NCBI GenBank assembly: GCA_900764025.1
Contig: CAAFMM010000271.1
Span: 1-11,585 of the forward strand
Reading direction: 5' to 3'
Source: an uncultured Collinsella sp.
GTDB taxonomy: Bacteria; Actinomycetota; Coriobacteriia; Coriobacteriales; Coriobacteriaceae
DNA: 11,585 nt
Shown: positions 6,278 through 11,585 of the stretch, in pieces
Numbering within the stretch: the first letter of the stretch is position 1
Layout: every line of letters starts with the position of its first letter
Notes under the pieces: model-generated
Database searches by the model: none
What the model was told of the DNA's origin: nothing
What the model saw: only the letters and a program-made list of their open reading frames with translations
Position numbers and translations under genes: made by a program

Positions 6278-6294
6278 ACCAGTTAGAACCAGTT
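6278..6294. promoter_or_regulatory. Tandem operator half-sites, site 3
   Basis: ACCAGTT occurs twice in direct orientation at 6278-6284 and 6288-6294, exactly 10 bases apart, so both face the same side of the helix. On the minus strand the block TGGTTCTAACTGGTA closely resembles TGGTTTCTAAACTGGTA at 5987-6003. It is therefore probably an auxiliary site for the same regulator, about 280 bases upstream of site 2. Confidence 0.45.
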
Positions 6295-6302
6295 TTGAGA
6301 TT

Positions 6303-6336
6303 ATCGGTGAACGGTAGTTTTCGACCGTTCACCGGT
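6303..6336. repeat. Perfect 11-bp inverted repeat in the intergenic region
   Basis: CGGTGAACGGT (6305-6315) and ACCGTTCACCG (6324-6334) are perfectly complementary around an eight-base loop; a T-G and an A-T pair extend the stem to 6303-6336. No T-tract follows on either strand, so it is not a terminator. The right arm shares TCGACCGTTyACCGGT with 6103-6118, which points to a protein-binding motif used at least twice. Confidence 0.6.
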
Positions 6337-6520
6337 TACTTGCAATCGTTTGCAGTTGTTTTCCCAGATGAATTAGGGAAACGCGATGGAGCGCTTGCGC
6401 GATCACAGGAAATTTTGGCATTTGTCCTTATCCCCCACGCGCCAAACTCCGGCATCCAAAATGAGCTAATAGCTCACGCTAATCGTTTTCAATCATTACA
6501 TACTCAGTATCCGTAATTAT

Positions 6521-6549
6521 TTATCGTTTATCGTTAATTCTGATATGAT
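6521..6549 (+). promoter_or_regulatory. Promoter and tandem repeat upstream of the DUF2975/XRE cassette
   Basis: TGATATGAT at 6541-6549 is an extended -10 element with one mismatch. TTATCG at 6521-6526 sits at the -35 position with a 17-base spacer but is a poor -35 match. TTATCGT is repeated exactly in tandem at 6521-6527 and 6528-6534, over the -35 region, which suggests an operator for a small regulator, plausibly the XRE protein encoded downstream. Confidence 0.5.
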
Positions 6550-6583
6550 ACAAGTGTCATCCCAAACGCCGATTGGAGGGGTT

Positions 6584-7222
6584 ATGGTCCATCGAAACGC
6601 ATCTATATCGAATGAAACCATCAGCCGCGAACAGACGGTAGCCAAACTGAGGAAGCTCGCTCGCATCTGCAAATGGGCCACGATCTGCATTACCACCGCG
6701 CTCGCTCTGGGGCTCCTCGCAGTCATTGCGATTGACCTTCTACTCATATTGCCTGGCCTCTCCCAAGGCCCGTGTCTCCAATCCGTAGAACTTCAAGCCG
6801 GCGAAGGGCCGTGCCTTGCTATCGTCGGTACCGATGTGCAGGCCCCACTTATGCTCGTCGCACACGATGGTCACACTGCCATAGGGAGCCTCTTGATGAC
6901 ATGCCTCGCACTTACCATCGCGATAAGCGTGCGCAGGCTTTTCTTCAACATTGAAAAGGAAGGCAGGCCCTTTGACCTTGAATGTAACCAGACACTTCGT
7001 CGAGTAGGACATTTATTCCTTATCGGCGGCGTTGCCGTGAGGCTTCTTGGCGCCGTAATCACGGGAATGATACTCTCAGGATTTGGCGGCAGCTTTACGG
7101 ATGCGTTCGTCGGCCAGTTATTCGAGCCCTCCATGCTCTTTGCAGGCCTGATTATTTGCCTGATTGCCAGCATCTTCCGCTACGGGTATATCCTGCAAAA
7201 ACAAGATGACGAGTTGCTCTAG
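6584..7222 (+). CDS. DUF2975-type four-helix membrane protein
   Basis: A 212-residue membrane protein with about four transmembrane helices, near residues 31-56, 98-120, 142-166 and 183-200. Helices 1 and 2 are separated by an extracytoplasmic loop of about 40 residues that carries two cysteines (residues 64 and 77). The motif FFNIEKEGRPFDLECNQ (120-136) after helix 2 and the C-terminal FRYGYILQKQDDELL are typical of the DUF2975 family. The ATG at 6584 is chosen because GGAGG lies four bases upstream; an in-frame ATG at 6545 has no such site and overlaps the -10 box. Members of this family are commonly paired with a short XRE regulator, as here, nine bases downstream. Molecular function is unknown; a sensor or antagonist role for the regulator is possible but not shown by the sequence. 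The cassette is on the opposite strand from both flanking operons and is less GC-rich. Confidence 0.75.
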   Translation: MVHRNASISNETISREQTVAKLRKLARICKWATICITTALALGLLAVIAIDLLLILPGLSQGPCLQSVELQAGEGPCLAIVGTDVQAPLMLVAHDGHTAIGSLLMTCLALTIAISVRRLFFNIEKEGRPFDLECNQTLRRVGHLFLIGGVAVRLLGAVITGMILSGFGGSFTDAFVGQLFEPSMLFAGLIICLIASIFRYGYILQKQDDELL

Positions 7223-7231
7223 GGGGAATCC

Positions 7232-7471
7232 ATGATTATTCTGCGGCTTGACCGCATGCTCGCCGAACGCAAGATCTCATCCAAAGAGCTTGCGGAACGT
7301 GTGGGCATCTCCCAGGTTAATATGTCACGCATTAAGACGGGCAAGGTTTCTGCCATACGTTTTTCAACTCTTGACGCGATATGCCGGGCACTCGACTGCC
7401 AACCGGGCGATGTACTGGAATATATATCCGACGATGAAGCCGATAGCCTTTTTGGGCTTAAAGATTCATAG
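7232..7471 (+). CDS. Small XRE-family (Cro/CI-like) transcriptional regulator
   Basis: A 79-residue protein that is essentially one helix-turn-helix domain, with the core KELAERVGISQVNMSRIKTG at residues 18-37 and the family ending IRFSTLDAICRALDCQPGDVLEY (42-64). It resembles the YozG-like regulators encoded beside DUF2975 proteins. A GGGGGAA ribosome binding site precedes the ATG at 7232, and the gene starts nine bases after the membrane protein stop, so the two are co-transcribed. It probably controls its own cassette; the tandem TTATCGT at the cassette promoter is the best candidate site. A bidirectional terminator follows at 7502-7540. Confidence 0.88.
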   Translation: MIILRLDRMLAERKISSKELAERVGISQVNMSRIKTGKVSAIRFSTLDAICRALDCQPGDVLEYISDDEADSLFGLKDS

Positions 7472-7501
7472 GCATAATTTAGCCACCAGCGCCTAAACGC
7501 A

Positions 7502-7540
7502 AATAGCCCGCTAGAACAACATCCGTTCTAGCGGGCTATT
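7502..7540. terminator. Bidirectional terminator between convergent genes
   Basis: A perfect 16-bp stem, AATAGCCCGCTAGAAC (7502-7517) with GTTCTAGCGGGCTATT (7525-7540), has a seven-base loop. It lies 30 bases past the XRE stop and 40 bases past the stop of the converging SurA-like gene. The T-tracts are short on both strands, but the stem strength and position support shared termination. Confidence 0.8.
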
Positions 7541-7580
7541 CAGATATTTCGGCTACGCGCTCGGTGGCTCAGACAAATCT

Positions 7581-8666
7581 TTACGCAAACAGGCCGTAGA
7601 TGCTGATGTTGGCCTTGGCGTAGAGGCCGTTCGCATACTCGGTCCACTTGGAGCTGGCACTCGAAGCCTGCGAGGAATACTGCTGGTAGGCGGTGTAATA
7701 GGCAGTCATGGCTTGCTTATAGGTAGCGCTATCGGCCGTAAAGGCATCATCGGCAAAGGCCTTGGCATAGGTGCTGTCGGCATCCTTCCAGGTGCCCTTT
7801 TCGCTATCCCACTCGTCGCCGGCAAGGTTGATGATGTAGTCGGCGTAGTCCTTGCTCGCGGTCTCCTCGTTACCGTCTGCAGGCTCGGTCGGGGCGGTCG
7901 GCATGCTTGCGGAGCTGTCGCCGACCTTCTTCTTGTAGAGCTTCTGCAGCGTCGCGGACTGACGGACGATCTGCTTGGCCTGGTCCTTGGACACGCCATA
8001 CTGCGTGGCCATGGTCTTGTAGTCGGAGGTGCCGATGGAATCCTCGGCGTACTTCTTCATTTCCTTGGAAGAAACGGTAATGCCCTCGTCCGCGGCAGCA
8101 TCGAGCAGGATCTTGTTGCGCACGTAGGACAGGATAACGTCAGCAGAAGGAGCGGTGTAGTTGCCATCGCCATCCTTGACGGTATCGAGGCTGTACTGGC
8201 TCTCGATGGCCTCACGCGCGGTGATGTCGCTCTTCTTGCCGTTGTAGCTGTAGCTTGCCACGGTCGAATCGAGCTGGTCCTCGGTGAGGGTCGCCGAGCC
8301 GACACCCTTGCCGCCAAAGCCGCCATTGCCAATAAAGAAGCCGACCACAGCAGCAAGCACGACTGCAACTACAAAGGCGGCAATCATCGTCTTCTTGTGC
8401 TTGGATGCATGGTCGTCTTCGTCGGAGTCGTCGTCCTCGTCTTGCTCCTCGGGCATCAGATTCTCGTCAGCGGCATCCGCGGCAATCTGAGCCTCCAGGC
8501 GGGCGTCCTCCTCCTCGGCCGTCGTACCGGCAGCAATGTGCTCAGCAGACGTACCGGCGACCAGATCGATCTTCTCGTCCTCATCACCGTCGGGGCCTTC
8601 GCCGCGCTCGATGACCTGGATGCCGTCGATCTCGTCCTTCTCGTCCTTCTTTTGAATCAGACCCAT
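7581..8666 (-). CDS. Membrane-anchored SurA-N-like (chaperone-type) protein with acidic cytoplasmic tail
   Basis: A 361-residue protein without a cleavable signal peptide. Residues 1-90 are strongly acidic (about 33 Asp/Glu in the first 85) and should be cytoplasmic. KHKK at 89-92 precedes a single transmembrane helix at about 94-113, giving an N-in, C-out anchor. A glycine-rich linker (113-124) leads to a helical external region. Residues 125-245, with ADVILSYVRNKILLDAAADEGITVSSKEM, resemble the SurA N-terminal domain found in PrsA and trigger-factor-like chaperones. No parvulin peptidyl-prolyl isomerase domain is visible. After a Pro/Thr linker (251-270) the last 90 residues are rich in Tyr, Ala, Ser and Gln. 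A role in folding secreted proteins is inferred from the domain alone. The start at 8666 has AAGGAG eight bases upstream. The gene lies downstream of the isocitrate dehydrogenase and its terminator hairpin. Confidence 0.75.
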   Translation of the reverse strand: MGLIQKKDEKDEIDGIQVIERGEGPDGDEDEKIDLVAGTSAEHIAAGTTAEEEDARLEAQIAADAADENLMPEEQDEDDDSDEDDHASKHKKTMIAAFVVAVVLAAVVGFFIGNGGFGGKGVGSATLTEDQLDSTVASYSYNGKKSDITAREAIESQYSLDTVKDGDGNYTAPSADVILSYVRNKILLDAAADEGITVSSKEMKKYAEDSIGTSDYKTMATQYGVSKDQAKQIVRQSATLQKLYKKKVGDSSASMPTAPTEPADGNEETASKDYADYIINLAGDEWDSEKGTWKDADSTYAKAFADDAFTADSATYKQAMTAYYTAYQQYSSQASSASSKWTEYANGLYAKANISIYGLFA

Positions 8667-8704
8667 ATCGGTTACTCCTTGTTAGGAAACATAGTCCTCA
8701 ATAG

Positions 8705-8733
8705 AATACGCCCGACAGAGCGCCGGGCGTATT
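8705..8733 (-). terminator. Terminator-like hairpin after isocitrate dehydrogenase
   Basis: AATACGCCCG (8705-8714) and CGGGCGTATT (8724-8733) form a perfect 10-bp stem with a nine-base loop, 60 bases past the dehydrogenase stop. The following minus-strand sequence has only a short T-rich stretch (CTATTG), so termination may be partial and allow read-through into the SurA-like gene. Confidence 0.6.
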
Positions 8734-8792
8734 GATTCTCAGGTTATACGCAAACACTTAAGTACTATTTAGGCGTTTGCAGTGTGCATGCC

Positions 8793-9878
8793 TTAGGCCA
8801 GGTGAGCGATAACGGCATCGGCAAAGGCCTGCGTGCCCACAGCGCCTTCAACGGAGCCGGTCTGGGCACGACGAACGTCGCCGGTAACCTGCTCACCCTC
8901 GTCGAGCGTGGCAGAAACGGCGGCACGAATGCGATTGGCCGCGTCGTTCTCGCCCAGGTGATCGAGCATCATAGCCGCAGACAGAATCTCGGCCGTGGGG
9001 TTAGCGATATCCTGGCCAGCGATATCGGGCGCGGAGCCGTGCGTCGCCTCGAAGATGGCGCAGTCGGCACCGATGTTGGAGCCGGGGGCCATCCCTAAGC
9101 CGCCCACGAGGCCGGCGCACAGGTCGCTCACGATGTCGCCGTACAGGTTGGGCAGCACCAGGACATCGAAGTCGTTGGGGTTCTGGACCAGGCCCATGCA
9201 GGTGGCGTCGACAATCTTGTCGTTGAACTCGATATCGGGATAGTTGGCGGCCACCTCGCGCGCAACGCGTAGGAACAGGCCGTCGGTCGCCTTCATGATG
9301 TTGGCCTTGTGCACGGCCGTCACCTTTTTGCGGCCGCAGCGGCGGGCATACTCAAAGGCATACTCCACAATGCGGCGGCTCTTGGCGATAGAGATCGGCT
9401 TAATCGAGATCGCGGAATCGGCGGCGAAGGTCTTCTGGCCCGAGCGCTCGACGAGCTGCGAGAGCTCCTCGACCTCGGCAGTGCCCTCATCGAACTCGAT
9501 GCCGGCGTAGAGGTCCTCGGTGTTCTCGCGCACGATGACCAGGTCAACATCGCGGAAGCGCGAGCCGTCGCCCGGCTGCGACAGGCAGGGTCGCACGCAG
9601 GCGTACAGGTCGAAGTGCTTGCGCAGGGCCACGTTAACGCTGCGGAAGCCCGTGCCGACCGGCGTGGTGATGGGACCCTTGATGGCAACCTTGGTCTCGG
9701 CGATCGCATCGAGCACGTGCTGGGGCAGCGGTGTACCAAACTCGTCCATAACGCCGGCGCCGGCCTCCTGGACGTTCCAGTTGATCTGGACACCGGTGGC
9801 CTCGACCACGCGGCGCATAGCCTGCGTAATCTCGGGACCGATACCGTCACCAGGAATCAGGACTACATCGTGCGCCAT
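8793..9878 (-). CDS. icd: Isocitrate dehydrogenase, NAD-dependent type
   Basis: A 361-residue enzyme of the isocitrate/isopropylmalate dehydrogenase family, converting isocitrate to 2-oxoglutarate and CO2 in the cytoplasm. Substrate residues line up with the E. coli enzyme: S80, N82, R86 and R96 in [22 protein letters not shown]118 in [13 protein letters not shown] with Y124, K191, and metal ligands D224, D248 and D252. The serine-containing SVNVALRK loop argues for isocitrate rather than isopropylmalate. In HGSAPDIAG the coenzyme-site residues D285 and I286 replace the Lys-Tyr pair of NADP enzymes, which predicts NAD. The short length matches the homo-isocitrate/IDH3-like subgroup; a homoisocitrate or tartrate dehydrogenase is a less likely alternative. 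The ATG at 9878 lies six bases after the stop of the HEAT-like gene, and its AGGAG site is within that gene's final codons, so translation is coupled. Confidence 0.88.
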   Translation of the reverse strand: MAHDVVLIPGDGIGPEITQAMRRVVEATGVQINWNVQEAGAGVMDEFGTPLPQHVLDAIAETKVAIKGPITTPVGTGFRSVNVALRKHFDLYACVRPCLSQPGDGSRFRDVDLVIVRENTEDLYAGIEFDEGTAEVEELSQLVERSGQKTFAADSAISIKPISIAKSRRIVEYAFEYARRCGRKKVTAVHKANIMKATDGLFLRVAREVAANYPDIEFNDKIVDATCMGLVQNPNDFDVLVLPNLYGDIVSDLCAGLVGGLGMAPGSNIGADCAIFEATHGSAPDIAGQDIANPTAEILSAAMMLDHLGENDAANRIRAAVSATLDEGEQVTGDVRRAQTGSVEGAVGTQAFADAVIAHLA

Positions 9879-9884
9879 AATCTG

Positions 9885-10583
9885 TTACTCCTCGTCTTCG
9901 GCGTCGTCAGATTTTTTAACGCTAGCACGCTTCTTCTTTTTGGAGAGATCCAGGCCAAAACGTTTAACAAGCATTTCGCAAATCTCGCTCGAACGGGCCT
10001 TGAGATAGCTGCCCTTGCCGTTCTCGGCATCGAACTTAAGGCGCAGCGCAAGCTTCTCGGCAACCTCGGCGTCGATCTCGCCCTGGCAAAACTCGTACAG
10101 GCAACCGAGCATGTCGCGATACTCGAGGTCGCCGTGGTAGCACTGGATGGCCTCGTCCAGGATGGGCCAAGCCTCGCGCGAACGCTCGACGCTCGTGGCA
10201 CCCCACACGCACAGCAGGCGGAAGGCGGCATAGCGCAGCGTGGAGGAGATCTCGTCGAACAGTGCAGTCTCGGCGCCCTCAAAGGCATCGCCCAGCTGCT
10301 CGGGGCAGGTGGTAGCGAGCGCCGTCAGGGCATCGAGGGCCTCCCAGCGGGTCTGCGCCTCGGGGCGGTCGAGCGCCTCGATCAGCGCGGGCACGCAGGG
10401 CACGACGCGCTGCGGATCGCGCTCGGCAAGCAGGTGCAGCACGCGGGCGGCAAACTGGCGGATGCGGCGCGTGGGGCAGCCGAGCTCCTTGACCAGACGG
10501 TCGACGGCGTTCTCGTTCTCCTCTGCCAGCTGAAGCTGTGCCAGCTCCTCGTCGGTGAGCTGTTCGTCTTTGTTTTCTGCCAT
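9885..10583 (-). CDS. HEAT-like repeat protein
   Basis: A 232-residue soluble all-helical protein. Residues 26-130 show HEAT-like helix pairs, for example RRIRQFAARVLHLLAERDPQ (39-58), VVPCVPALIEAL and TRWEALDALTALATTCPEQL, then STLRYAAFRLLCVWGA. The N-terminus is acidic (KDEQLTDEEL) and the C-terminus mixes a lysine patch, KKKKRASVKK, with an acidic end, DDAEDEE. HEAT proteins usually act as scaffolds or binding partners, and no catalytic motif is visible; the specific role is unknown. It starts 15 bases after the small membrane protein and ends six bases before isocitrate dehydrogenase, so it belongs to that operon. The ATG at 10583 is preceded by AAGAGGT. A direct link with isocitrate dehydrogenase is only suggested by position. 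Confidence 0.7.
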   Translation of the reverse strand: MAENKDEQLTDEELAQLQLAEENENAVDRLVKELGCPTRRIRQFAARVLHLLAERDPQRVVPCVPALIEALDRPEAQTRWEALDALTALATTCPEQLGDAFEGAETALFDEISSTLRYAAFRLLCVWGATSVERSREAWPILDEAIQCYHGDLEYRDMLGCLYEFCQGEIDAEVAEKLALRLKFDAENGKGSYLKARSSEICEMLVKRFGLDLSKKKKRASVKKSDDAEDEE

Positions 10584-10598
10584 AGTTACCTCTTCTTA

Positions 10599-11027
10599 CT
10601 ATTTCTTAGCGTGCTTGCCAGCACCCTTGCTGTCATCGGTGACCGAGATGAGCTGTCGGTCGGCCGCGCCATTGCGACGCGCACGGCGGCGTTCCTCAGC
10701 GTCGCCCGCGTCGGCGGCGGCGCGATGAGCCTTGTTGACGTTAAAGACCTCGTCGTGCTTGCGCCACGGACCGACGGACTCGCCAAAGCTCATCTTAAGA
10801 CCGGCGATAAACCCGCCGAGCCAGCCGATCGGCGCAAACTGCACCAGTGGGAACAGTGAGAACACCCAGGTCAGCAGGACGACTGCCGCCGCACCTGCAA
10901 AATTGGCAATCCAGTAGTCGCGCTTGGTGATGACGCGCTTTTCGCACGCCCACTGACCGCACAAAAAGCCAATGTAGATCGCAAAGAGAAAGAGCACCAG
11001 CGCTAACACCACGAACGTCCAGCTCAT
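10599..11027 (-). CDS. Small membrane protein of unknown function
   Basis: A 142-residue protein I do not recognise. It has hydrophobic helices at about residues 3-22 and 39-58, and a weaker segment at about 60-80 containing FAPIGWLGGFIAGL. A hydrophilic C-terminal tail of about 55 residues follows, with an Arg-rich part (EERRRARRNG) and a lysine-rich end, probably cytoplasmic. The ATG at 11027 is chosen over one at 11063 because GGGGAG lies eight bases upstream and only five bases then separate it from the preceding stop; the longer form would overlap the upstream tail. Its gene is sandwiched between the dehydrogenase with the metal-binding-like tail and the HEAT-like protein, with tight spacing on both sides. 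A coupled role with either is possible, but the sequence gives no direct evidence. Confidence 0.7.
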   Translation of the reverse strand: MSWTFVVLALVLFLFAIYIGFLCGQWACEKRVITKRDYWIANFAGAAAVVLLTWVFSLFPLVQFAPIGWLGGFIAGLKMSFGESVGPWRKHDEVFNVNKAHRAAADAGDAEERRRARRNGAADRQLISVTDDSKGAGKHAKK

Positions 11028-11032
11028 GGGCG

Positions 11033-11585
11033 CTACTCCCCGTGATGGTGGCCGCAGCAGCACTCGTGGCCGTCATCGTGACCGTGACCGCCGCAGCACT
11101 CGTGGTCCTCGCCGTGATGGTGGCCGCAACCGCACTCATGGTCGTCGCCGTGCTCGCCGCAACCGCAGCCGTCCTCGTGAGCGCCATGCTCCTCGGGACG
11201 ATACTGCGACCAGTCCAGACCGGCGGCGATGGCGTCGGCCTCCTCCTTATAGAGGACCGTGATGGCCTGGGTGCCCAGCTTGGCGCCACCAATGGCGTCG
11301 AGCATGTCGTAGAGTGTAAAGGCCACGTCGGCGCCGGGCAGCGCAAGCTCGCGGTCGTCGGCATAGGCGAGTGCCAAACGCAGGTCCTTAATGAAGTGCT
11401 CAACCATAAAGCCGGGCTTGTAGTCGCCGTCGAGCGCCTTGGGCGCCAGGCTCTCCATGGCGCCGGACTTGCCGGTACCGCCCAGGATCATCTGGCGGGT
11501 CTTCTCCAGGTCAAGGCCGCTCAGCTCGGCAAATGCCATGGCGTCTGCCATGCCGACCATGCAGGCGCCCAGCGACACCTGGTTG
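11033..11585 (-). CDS. Beta-hydroxyacid dehydrogenase (HIBADH/6PGDH-like), C-terminal part, with His/Cys-rich tail
   Basis: The 5' part lies outside the window; about 184 codons are visible. The segment begins at NQVSLGACMVGMADAMAFAE, the conserved helix that follows the catalytic lysine in 3-hydroxyisobutyrate and tartronate-semialdehyde reductases, so the NAD-binding Rossmann domain and catalytic lysine are missing only because of the window edge. GGTGKSGAMESL, then FMVEHFIKDLRLALAYADD and the LPGADVAFTLYDML helix, complete the all-helical substrate domain. The usual Asp before the final helix is absent here (GTQAITVLY). The last 51 residues (from about 11188) are an unusual Gly/His/Cys/Asp/Glu tail with 14 His and 9 Cys, containing two near copies of DDHECGCGHHHGE 24 residues apart. 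This looks like a metal-binding extension. Substrate is unknown. The stop is five bases before the next gene. Confidence 0.8.
   Translation of the reverse strand, partial: NQVSLGACMVGMADAMAFAELSGLDLEKTRQMILGGTGKSGAMESLAPKALDGDYKPGFMVEHFIKDLRLALAYADDRELALPGADVAFTLYDMLDAIGGAKLGTQAITVLYKEEADAIAAGLDWSQYRPEEHGAHEDGCGCGEHGDDHECGCGHHHGEDHECCGGHGHDDGHECCCGHHHGE
11036..11188 (-). repeat. Coding repeat region: His/Cys-rich tail with a 72-base period
   Basis: The DNA for the tail contains two near-identical blocks, GGCCACCATCACGGGGAG ending at 11036 and GGCCACCATCACGGCGAG at 11108-11125, exactly 72 bases (24 codons) apart. At the protein level DDHECGCGHHHGE and DGHECCCGHHHGE match at 11 of 13 positions. 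The pattern suggests expansion by in-frame duplication. Confidence 0.75.

Larger units (their letters stand above)
5882..6583. other. Divergent intergenic region, dyad-rich, no gene seen
   Basis: About 700 bases between the PTS operon and the plus-strand membrane protein gene, visibly more AT-rich than the flanking genes. No reading frame with a credible ribosome binding site was found. It holds promoter candidates for both directions, two clusters of TGGT half-sites (5982-6011 and 6278-6294) and a series of dyads. These are CACCG-CTCA-CGGTG (6084-6097), CGACCG/CGGTCG (6104-6120), CGGTTTTGAAACCG (6137-6150), GAAAC-C-GTTTC (6144-6154), an 11-base repeat (6305-6334) and TGAGCT-AAT-AGCTCA (6462-6476). 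Confidence 0.7.

Noticed and set aside
6103..6337. CRISPR array from the repeated TCGACCGTTyACCGGT motif
   Set aside because: Only two copies about 220 bases apart with no regular spacing, and no cas gene in the window.
6295..6516. Possible 73-codon gene in the intergenic region
   Set aside because: It starts at TTG with no ribosome binding site, runs through the perfect inverted repeat at 6305-6334, and its product resembles nothing known.
7713..8735. Plus-strand open frame (340 codons) opposite the SurA-like gene
   Set aside because: It overlaps a well-supported minus-strand gene and reads through the terminator hairpin at 8705-8733; its Leu/Val/Gly-rich sequence reflects codon bias of the other strand.
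9309..10859. Plus-strand open frame of 516 codons, the longest in the window
   Set aside because: It spans three minus-strand genes and their junctions, including conserved isocitrate dehydrogenase. The translation has no family signature, so it is a shadow produced by high GC.
11036..11188. His/Cys-rich end as a frameshift artefact of the dehydrogenase
   Set aside because: The frame is continuous from the conserved dehydrogenase core to a stop that contains the next gene's ribosome binding site just upstream, and the repeat period is a multiple of three, both consistent with a real coding tail.

Overview
The window looks like part of a gut actinobacterial chromosome of the class Coriobacteriia, most likely Collinsella or a close relative. 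This is inferred from moderately high GC coding sequence, strong AAGGAG/GGAGG-type ribosome binding sites, and the mix of a mannose-family PTS, a coriobacterial-type SurA-like anchored protein and an NAD-type isocitrate dehydrogenase. No rRNA, tRNA, CRISPR array, transposase or phage gene was seen.

Region 1 (1-6040, all on the minus strand) is an amino-sugar uptake and catabolism locus. In transcription order a PTS operon encodes EIIA, a small YajC-like membrane protein, EIIB, EIIC and EIID, and closes with an intrinsic terminator. It is followed by a HutC-type GntR regulator, an AgaS-type SIS-domain sugar-phosphate isomerase/deaminase with its own terminator, and the start of an N-acetylhexosamine-6-phosphate deacetylase (NagA/AgaA) cut by the window edge. 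Together these would import an N-acetylated amino sugar (GalNAc or GlcNAc, or a glycosaminoglycan-derived sugar), phosphorylate it on entry, deacetylate it and deaminate/isomerise it. The same operator-like dyad, CTGGTAGTAACCAG or a 13/14 match, lies at the promoters of the isomerase gene and the PTS operon, so the GntR protein probably controls both.

Region 2 (5882-6583) is a 0.7-kb AT-richer divergent intergenic region with no convincing gene but many dyads. They include a perfect 11-bp inverted repeat, a repeated TCGACCGTTyACCGGT motif and tandem TGGT half-sites.

Region 3 (6584-7540, plus strand) is a two-gene cassette, a DUF2975-type four-helix membrane protein and a small XRE-family regulator, with its own promoter. 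It ends at a strong hairpin shared with the convergent gene.

Region 4 (7581-11585, minus strand) reads, in transcription order: a beta-hydroxyacid dehydrogenase (5' end outside the window) with a striking His/Cys-rich C-terminal tail, a small membrane protein, a HEAT-like repeat protein and an NAD-type isocitrate dehydrogenase, all separated by 5-15 bases. A membrane-anchored SurA-N-like protein with a very acidic cytoplasmic tail follows.

The points most worth a second look are the metal-binding-like tail on the dehydrogenase, YajC embedded in a sugar PTS operon, the roughly 70-80-residue insertion in EIID, and the dyad-rich regulatory region.
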